Positions 7,587 to 12,180 of a stretch of DNA of 12,180 nt are shown here, in pieces. The notes beneath the pieces were generated by a model. The model was given only the letters and a program-made list of their open reading frames with translations. It did no database searches and had not been told where the DNA came from. The stretch's first letter is position 1. The number at the start of each line of letters is the position of its first letter. The stretch comes from JAAYJR01 sp964563975 (GTDB lineage Bacteria; Bacteroidota; Bacteroidia; Bacteroidales; Prolixibacteraceae), in the NCBI GenBank assembly GCA_964563975.1, contig CAZLZJ010000065.1, positions 1 to 12,180 of the forward strand. Direction: 5' to 3'. A program made the translations under genes and the position numbers.

Positions 7587-7997
7587 GTGAAATTTAGAAT
7601 CAAAATATCTAAAAGCAAATTGATTAAGCTTGCAGCCCTGATCCTGGTTGTTGGTACTGCCATCATTTTAGATACATATTTTGAAAAACATCCTGTTGAA
7701 TTTAAAAAATTAGAAGCTGAAAAAGGCGCAACTGATAACTCAGATACTATGATCTGCTTCTGTAACCCGTTTAATTCAATATCAGCAAAAATTTTATTGC
7801 AAAAGATACCGTCCCGCATCTTATATGAACAGTCGCACAACAGATTGGTCCAAAAATTTCACCAGATGCATGATTCCCAAATTTTAAAATCCGGATATAA
7901 AAAAATCGTCAACTCTTCTATATTATCTTTTCTGCAATTAATTGCAAGCCACAACTATTATTCATTTTCAAAAGAAGATCCACCGGTATTCTCCTGA
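7587..7997 (+). CDS. unrecognised small membrane-anchored protein
   Basis: I do not recognise this 136-residue protein. A basic N-terminus (about 1-14, rich in Lys and Arg) leads into one hydrophobic helix (about 15-29), consistent with a type II membrane anchor and the remainder in the periplasm. The rest is basic and contains a CFC pair (Cys57, Cys59) and several histidines (84, 92, 95, 122), but no family motif I can name. The frame is open from 7560 after a stop at 7557 and contains no ATG before the helix. Candidate starts are TTG 7566, which lies inside the -7 promoter box, and GTG 7587, which lies just after the predicted transcript start, so I choose GTG. It precedes secDF by 96 bases, so a role at the membrane is possible but unproven. 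The gene could also be a chance ORF, though its anchor layout argues against this. Confidence 0.5.
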   Translation: MKFRIKISKSKLIKLAALILVVGTAIILDTYFEKHPVEFKKLEAEKGATDNSDTMICFCNPFNSISAKILLQKIPSRILYEQSHNRLVQKFHQMHDSQILKSGYKKIVNSSILSFLQLIASHNYYSFSKEDPPVFS

Positions 7998-8093
7998 ATT
8001 TTCCGGAAATAACAAACTCCAAATTAATAACTGCTTAGTGGCAATTAAAGGCAGTAAAAAATTAACAATACTACAAACAAAAATTTATATAAA

Positions 8094-11000
8094 ATGCAAA
8101 ACAGAGGTGCTATAATGACATTTGCCATATTACTGGCAGCTGTTTGTTTTTATCAACTGTCATTTACATGGAAAGCAAAACGGATAGAAAAAGCAGCTAA
8201 GGAGTATGCCCAGGGAGATCCTGCTTTGGAATTTTCTTATTTGGATTCAATTTCGGGAGAGTCTGTATATAACTTCTTAGGACTTAAAAAATTTACCTAC
8301 AAAGATGTTAAAGAGCTTGAAATAAACCTGGGGCTTGACCTGAAGGGTGGAATGAACGTAACCTTGGAGGTAGCGGTCGAAGATCTGATAAGGGCCCTTT
8401 CCAATTATAACACAGACTCTACATTTAATGCCGCTTTAGCACGTGCCAATGTGCTAAAAAGAGAGAGGCAGGAAGATTTTGTTACCCTTTTCGGACAAGC
8501 ATTCGAAGAGATAGATCCAAATGCTCAGCTGGCATCAGTCTTTCTGACACTCGAATTACGCGACAAAATTAATATCAATACCACCAACAGCGAGGTTCTC
8601 AATATAATCCGAAAAGAGACAGATGCAGCTATTGATAATGCTTTTAATGTTATTCGAACCCGTATTGACCGCTTTGGGGTTGCCCAACCCAATATTCAGC
8701 AGCTGCAAACCAAAGGGCGCATATTAGTTGAGCTGCCGGGTGTTAAAGACCAAAGCAGGGTAAGAAATCTTTTGCAGGGAACAGCAACCCTTGAATTTTG
8801 GGAAACTCATGAAAACCGGGAAGCTTACCAATATTTCCTGCAGGCTAATAATAAAATCAGGGAGATACAGAGTCTTGAAAAAGATACTGCCCTGCAAACA
8901 ACGGAGCCTGTTGCCGATACCAAAGAGGAACCGCAGGTTGATGACCGGGCGGTTGCCGATACAACAAAAGAGAGCTCTCTGCTTTCCGAACTTGAATCGG
9001 GAGCAGATCAGGATTCCATTTTAACGGGATTGGAAGATCTGGAAAACTTCAAACAACAAAATCCTTTGTTTGCCGTACTGAATCCAAGTACAGACCAGTC
9101 GGGACAGCTATTACCCGGTCCGGCTGTTGGTATTGCCCACTCAAGAGATACATCAAAAGTTAACCGGTTCCTTTCTTTAAGCCAGGTTCGCTCTATTTTT
9201 CCCAGAGATATGTTTTTCAGGTGGACTGCCAATTCCATTGATGAAGCAGGTAACTATTACAGGCTTATTGCACTGAAAACTACTACCCGCGACGGAAGGC
9301 CGCCACTCAGCGGCGAGGTCATTACAGATGCCCGGCAGGATTTTGACCAATTTGGCTCAAACCCGGAAGTTTCAATGACAATGAACAGCGAAGGAGCAAA
9401 AACCTGGCAACGAATGACAAAAGAGAATATTGGCAAATCTATTGCTATTGTTCTTGATAATTATGTACGTTCATTTCCAACTGTACAAAATGAAATTTCA
9501 GGAGGGCGATCCAGCATTACGGGGCTTGGAAGCATTGAAGAAGCAAAAGACCTTGCAAATATACTGAAATCAGGAAAAATGCCTGCCCCTGCAAGAATTA
9601 TCCAGGAAGAAATTGTTGGCCCTTCACTTGGACAGGAAGCTATTAATAAAGGCCTGTACTCATTTATTATAGCATTTATTCTGGTGCTGGGATATATGAT
9701 CTTTTTTTACAGCAAAAATGCAGGAGGAGCTGCAAACACAGCACTTTTGGTTAATGTCTTTTTTATTATCGGTATCCTGGCTTCTCTTGGAGCTACCCTT
9801 ACTTTGCCCGGTATTGCAGGTATTGTTCTAACGCTGGGAATGGCAGTTGATGCAAATGTGCTTATCTACGAAAGAGTGCAGGAAGAAATTATGAGCGGAA
9901 AAGGGCTAAAGCTGGCAATTGCCGACGGTTATAAAAATGCTTATTCAGCCATTATTGACGGCCAGGTAACCACACTTTTAACAGGTATCGTTCTTTATGT
10001 TTTCGGGTCAGGACCGATAAAAGGCTTTGCAACCACTCTTATAATTGGAATACTTACATCGCTTTTTACATCTATTTTTATTACAAGATTTATTTTTGAA
10101 TGGAGACTGAAACGAAACAAACAAATAAAGTTTACTTCTGATGCTTCAAAACAATGGCTGAGAAATACCTCAATCAAGTTTCTGGGGAAAAGAAAAATTG
10201 CATTTATTATTTCAGGATCACTCATATTATTAGGTATTATCTCTCTATCTACCAGAGGATTAAATTATGGTGTTGACTTTAAGGGAGGTCGCACTTATGT
10301 AATAAGATTTGACAAAGATGTGCAGGTTGCAGATGTCCAGGATGCTCTTTTTGATGTATTTGGTTTAGCCCCGGAAGTAAAAACTTTCGGATCGGCTAAC
10401 CAGGTTAGAATTACAACGGTTTATAAAGTTGATGATGACTCTGAAAATGTTGACAATGAAGTTGAAGAGCTACTGATAAAAGGACTGAAAGATGGCGGTT
10501 TTATTGACGAAGCGGTTACACCTGAAGAGTTTAATGACAACTATCAGCTAAGCTCTCAAAAAGTGGGGGCTACAATTTCCGATGATATCCGTAAAGATTC
10601 GGTTATTGCAATCACCTTTGCACTGGTAATCATCTTCCTCTATATTCTGATCCGTTTTAACAATTGGTTGTATAGTCTTGGCGCAGTTATTGCTTTGGCA
10701 CACGATGCAATGATCATTCTCGGAATGTTTTCACTGTTTTATAATTTATTGCCATTCTCACTGGAAATTGACCAGGCATTCATTGCTGCAATACTTACTG
10801 TATTAGGTTACTCAATCAATGATACTGTAGTTGTTCTTGACCGTATCAGAGAATATATTAAGCTCTACCCGAAACGTAACAGGGAACAGGTTATCAATTC
10901 AGCAATTAACAGTACACTGAGGCGTACTTTCAGTACATCGCTTTCAACTGCTGTTGTCCTTTTTGCAATATTCCTGTTTGGAGGAACTACCATAAGAGGA

Positions 11001-11129
11001 TTTACTTTTGCACTTCTTCTTGGTATAATTTTTGGTACCTTCTCATCAGTGTTTATAGCAACACCGGTAGCATACGAAATAAACCTGCGCCTGTCGAAGC
11101 GTGCGGCAAAACGTAAAAGTAAAAACTAA
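8094..11129 (+). CDS. secDF: fused SecD-SecF protein translocase subunit
   Basis: This 1011-residue inner-membrane protein is the proton-driven accessory of the SecYEG channel that pulls proteins across the membrane. The SecD half has a first helix (about 7-24), LGLDLKGGM (79-87), the periplasmic domain with VIRTRIDRFGV (187-197) and GRILVELPG (208-216), and helices from about 520 with GMAVDANVLIYERV (582-595), where Asp586 matches the conserved proton-path Asp. The SecF half begins with a helix (about 700-718), then YGVDFKGG (725-732) and GYSINDTVVVLDRIRE (905-920) with Asp910. Both catalytic carboxylates are present and the fusion is uninterrupted. Fusion into one chain is usual in Bacteroidota. 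An acidic, low-complexity stretch at about 262-318 interrupts the SecD periplasmic domain. It precedes tatA by 70 bases. Confidence 0.97.
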   Translation: MQNRGAIMTFAILLAAVCFYQLSFTWKAKRIEKAAKEYAQGDPALEFSYLDSISGESVYNFLGLKKFTYKDVKELEINLGLDLKGGMNVTLEVAVEDLIRALSNYNTDSTFNAALARANVLKRERQEDFVTLFGQAFEEIDPNAQLASVFLTLELRDKININTTNSEVLNIIRKETDAAIDNAFNVIRTRIDRFGVAQPNIQQLQTKGRILVELPGVKDQSRVRNLLQGTATLEFWETHENREAYQYFLQANNKIREIQSLEKDTALQTTEPVADTKEEPQVDDRAVADTTKESSLLSELESGADQDSILTGLEDLENFKQQNPLFAVLNPSTDQSGQLLPGPAVGIAHSRDTSKVNRFLSLSQVRSIFPRDMFFRWTANSIDEAGNYYRLIALKTTTRDGRPPLSGEVITDARQDFDQFGSNPEVSMTMNSEGAKTWQRMTKENIGKSIAIVLDNYVRSFPTVQNEISGGRSSITGLGSIEEAKDLANILKSGKMPAPARIIQEEIVGPSLGQEAINKGLYSFIIAFILVLGYMIFFYSKNAGGAANTALLVNVFFIIGILASLGATLTLPGIAGIVLTLGMAVDANVLIYERVQEEIMSGKGLKLAIADGYKNAYSAIIDGQVTTLLTGIVLYVFGSGPIKGFATTLIIGILTSLFTSIFITRFIFEWRLKRNKQIKFTSDASKQWLRNTSIKFLGKRKIAFIISGSLILLGIISLSTRGLNYGVDFKGGRTYVIRFDKDVQVADVQDALFDVFGLAPEVKTFGSANQVRITTVYKVDDDSENVDNEVEELLIKGLKDGGFIDEAVTPEEFNDNYQLSSQKVGATISDDIRKDSVIAITFALVIIFLYILIRFNNWLYSLGAVIALAHDAMIILGMFSLFYNLLPFSLEIDQAFIAAILTVLGYSINDTVVVLDRIREYIKLYPKRNREQVINSAINSTLRRTFSTSLSTAVVLFAIFLFGGTTIRGFTFALLLGIIFGTFSSVFIATPVAYEINLRLSKRAAKRKSKN
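8910..8962 (+). repeat. 11-bp direct repeat in the SecDF acidic linker
   Basis: GTTGCCGATAC occurs at 8910-8920 and again at 8952-8962, exactly 42 bases (14 codons) apart and in the same frame, giving VADT twice in the acidic linker of SecDF. Sequence between the copies is only loosely similar. This suggests an old in-frame duplication inside a flexible segment, or simply biased composition. Confidence 0.5.
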
Positions 11130-11173
11130 ATTATTCTTTTTTGAGATATTATAATTTTGAACTGCCCAATTTG

Positions 11174-11181
11174 TATATTTG
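11174..11181 (+). promoter_or_regulatory. TAnnTTTG -7 box for tatA
   Basis: TATATTTG matches the Bacteroidota -7 consensus exactly and ends 18 bases before the tatA ATG, predicting a short leader. The nearest clear upstream TTTG (11156-11159) leaves a 14-base spacer, shorter than usual, so the -33 element is imperfect. tatA can probably be transcribed independently of secDF. Confidence 0.5.
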
Positions 11182-11199
11182 TAACTAAAATAATTAGGA

Positions 11200-11469
11200 A
11201 TGGTAACTTATATTTTATTTGTCAGCGGAGGAGAACTCGTTGTGGTTATGCTGATAGCATTGTTGTTTTTCGGTGCAAAAGCCATTCCGGACATTGCTAA
11301 AACATTAGGTAAAGGATTGCGCGAATTTAAAAAAGCAACAAATGAGATTAAACGTGAAATCAATGAGCATTCCTCTGACATTAAAAGGGATCTGGATGAG
11401 GTGGCAAAGGATGTCACAAAAGATGCTAATGAAATAACCAAAAATATTTACGACCAGATGGAAGACTAA
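11200..11469 (+). CDS. tatA: twin-arginine translocase subunit TatA/TatE family
   Basis: This 89-residue protein is the pore-forming subunit of the Tat system, which exports folded proteins bearing an RR signal. It has the standard layout: a very short N-terminus, GGELV (10-14), one membrane helix (about 12-25), a hinge FGAKAIPD (24-31), then the amphipathic helix AKTLGKGLREFKKA (33-46). The C-terminal tail (about 47-89) is highly charged, with alternating Glu/Asp and Lys/Arg and a loose seven-residue rhythm. TatA rather than TatB is favoured by the FGAK hinge and LGKGLREFKK segment. No tatC is visible here, so it must be elsewhere. The GH109 protein at the left end of the window carries a Tat signal and is a plausible substrate. 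Confidence 0.93.
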   Translation: MVTYILFVSGGELVVVMLIALLFFGAKAIPDIAKTLGKGLREFKKATNEIKREINEHSSDIKRDLDEVAKDVTKDANEITKNIYDQMED

Positions 11470-11481
11470 CATCTTATTCTA

Positions 11482-11543
11482 TTTTAAAAGGAGATTTGCG
11501 GGCCCGCAAAATCAGTGAGCCCGCATCTCCACTTTTAAAAGTG
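11482..11543 (+). promoter_or_regulatory. large stem-loop and palindromes between tatA and lolD
   Basis: GGAGAT (11490-11495) pairs with ATCTCC (11525-11530) and GCGGGC (11498-11503) pairs with GCCCGC (11519-11524), leaving a two-base bulge and a 15-base loop. TTTTAAAA (11482-11489) can extend the stem by pairing with the copy at 11533-11540. Inside it are two perfect palindromes, 11495-11510 (16 bp, centred on GGGCCC) and 11530-11543 (14 bp, centred on TTTTAAAA). No T-run follows, so it is not a classical intrinsic terminator. It may be an attenuator, RNA-processing or stability element, or a protein-binding site ahead of lolD. Confidence 0.6.
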
Positions 11544-11545
11544 CA

Positions 11546-12180
11546 TTGATCAAAGCAATTAACATAAAAAAGTCGTTCGGCTCTCTTCAGGTGCTTAAGG
11601 GGATTAATCTTGAAATCCCGAAAGGAAAAATCTATTCCATTGTGGGTGCAAGCGGAGCAGGTAAAACCACCCTGCTGCAGATCATAGGAACTTTAAGCAG
11701 ACCGGATAGCGGAGAGGTCTATTACGGAGATAAAAAAATATCTTCACTTAATGAAACAGACCTGTCGGCCTTCAGGAACCGGGAAATTGGATTTGTATTT
11801 CAGTTTCATCATTTACTTCCTGAATTTACTGCACTTGAAAATATATGTATCCCGGCTTTCATTGCCCGCATGACAAAAAGAAATGCTGAAAAAAAAGCAA
11901 TGAAGCTAATTGACTATCTGGGCCTTTCCGAAAGATACAACCATAAACCTTCAGAGCTTTCCGGAGGAGAAAAACAAAGAGTTGCCGTAGCCAGGGCTCT
12001 GATCAACAATCCGGCCGTTGTACTGGCCGACGAGCCATCAGGAAATCTTGATTCCGCAAATAAGGAGGAACTTCACGACCTGCTTTTTAAATTGCGTGAC
12101 GATCTTAATCAAACATTTGTAATAGTAACCCACGATATACACTTTGCTGAACGCTCAGATAAAATAGTAAATATAAAAGA
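11546..12180 (+). CDS. lolD: LolD-like ABC transporter ATPase, 3' end cut by window
   Basis: The gene runs off the right edge after 211 complete codons. It encodes an ABC ATPase of the LolD/MacB type, the cytosolic engine that drives release of lipoproteins from the inner membrane to LolA. Motifs in order are Walker A GASGAGKTT (34-42), Q-loop FQFHHLLPEFTALEN (85-99, Gln86), signature LSGGEKQR (138-145), Walker B VVLADEP (158-164) and the switch His in VTHD (His196). The only usable start is TTG at 11546: the frame is closed by TGA at 11516 and has no ATG or GTG in between, while the protein from TTG begins with the expected strand and KSFGSLQVLKG segment. The gap to tatA is filled by a large stem-loop ending three bases before this start. 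A related MacB-type exporter ATPase is an alternative, but the sequence favours LolD. Confidence 0.85.
   Translation, partial: MIKAINIKKSFGSLQVLKGINLEIPKGKIYSIVGASGAGKTTLLQIIGTLSRPDSGEVYYGDKKISSLNETDLSAFRNREIGFVFQFHHLLPEFTALENICIPAFIARMTKRNAEKKAMKLIDYLGLSERYNHKPSELSGGEKQRVAVARALINNPAVVLADEPSGNLDSANKEELHDLLFKLRDDLNQTFVIVTHDIHFAERSDKIVNIK

Noticed and set aside
7556..7840. 94-codon open frame on the - strand opposite the small membrane protein gene
   Set aside because: No recognisable domain. The + strand has promoter boxes and a coherent anchor layout in the same place, and all other genes run on the + strand.
8000..8009. Short TTTCCGGAAA palindrome in the gap before secDF
   Set aside because: A 10-bp A/T-flanked palindrome is expected by chance at this length, and no second copy or promoter box accompanies it.
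11490..11530. Classical intrinsic terminator after tatA
   Set aside because: The stem is strong, but the following bases (ACTTTTAAAAGTG) give only four T residues within another palindrome, and lolD begins directly after, so a regulatory element is as likely.
1..12180. CRISPR arrays, tRNA or rRNA genes, insertion sequences, attachment sites
   Set aside because: No regularly spaced repeats, cloverleaf-like sequences, transposase genes or flanking duplications were seen by reading both strands.

Overview
The window looks like a piece of a Bacteroidota chromosome, probably from the order Bacteroidales. The evidence is an A+T-rich sequence with little Shine-Dalgarno signal before genes, TAnnTTTG promoter boxes characteristic of this phylum, a single fused SecD-SecF protein, and Bacteroidota-type TatA and LolD. 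All ten genes lie on the + strand. I see no RNA genes, mobile elements or CRISPR, and no gene-free stretch over 300 bases.

Region 1 (about 1-112) is non-coding and holds two terminator-like hairpins in tandem. Region 2 (113-7514) is a tightly spaced run of six genes, with gaps of 30, 11, 19, 4 and 12 bases. The first four form a plausible glycan-use cassette: a Tat-exported GH109-type NAD-dependent glycosidase, a two-domain alpha/beta hydrolase (acetylxylan-esterase-like) whose second domain looks catalytically dead, a GxDLY/SGNH esterase, and a transporter of the nucleoside:H+ symporter (NupG-like) branch of the MFS. They are followed by a divergent malate dehydrogenase with Asn where the catalytic Asp of the Asp-His pair is expected, and a small cytosolic retropepsin-like aspartic protease.

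Region 3 (7534-8093) has two TAnnTTTG boxes, then an unrecognised small membrane-anchored protein that probably starts at a GTG codon. Region 4 (8094-12180) is an envelope-export block: fused SecDF (Sec motor accessory), TatA (Tat pore) and the start of LolD (lipoprotein-sorting ATPase, cut by the window end). A large palindromic structure sits between tatA and lolD, and lolD appears to start at TTG.

The two halves connect in one respect: the GH109 enzyme has a twin-arginine signal and so needs a Tat system, and tatA lies 9.6 kb downstream. I do not see a clearly new multi-gene system. The best leads are the glycan cassette without visible SusC/SusD, the degenerate esterase domain, the altered MDH active site and the tatA-lolD palindromes.
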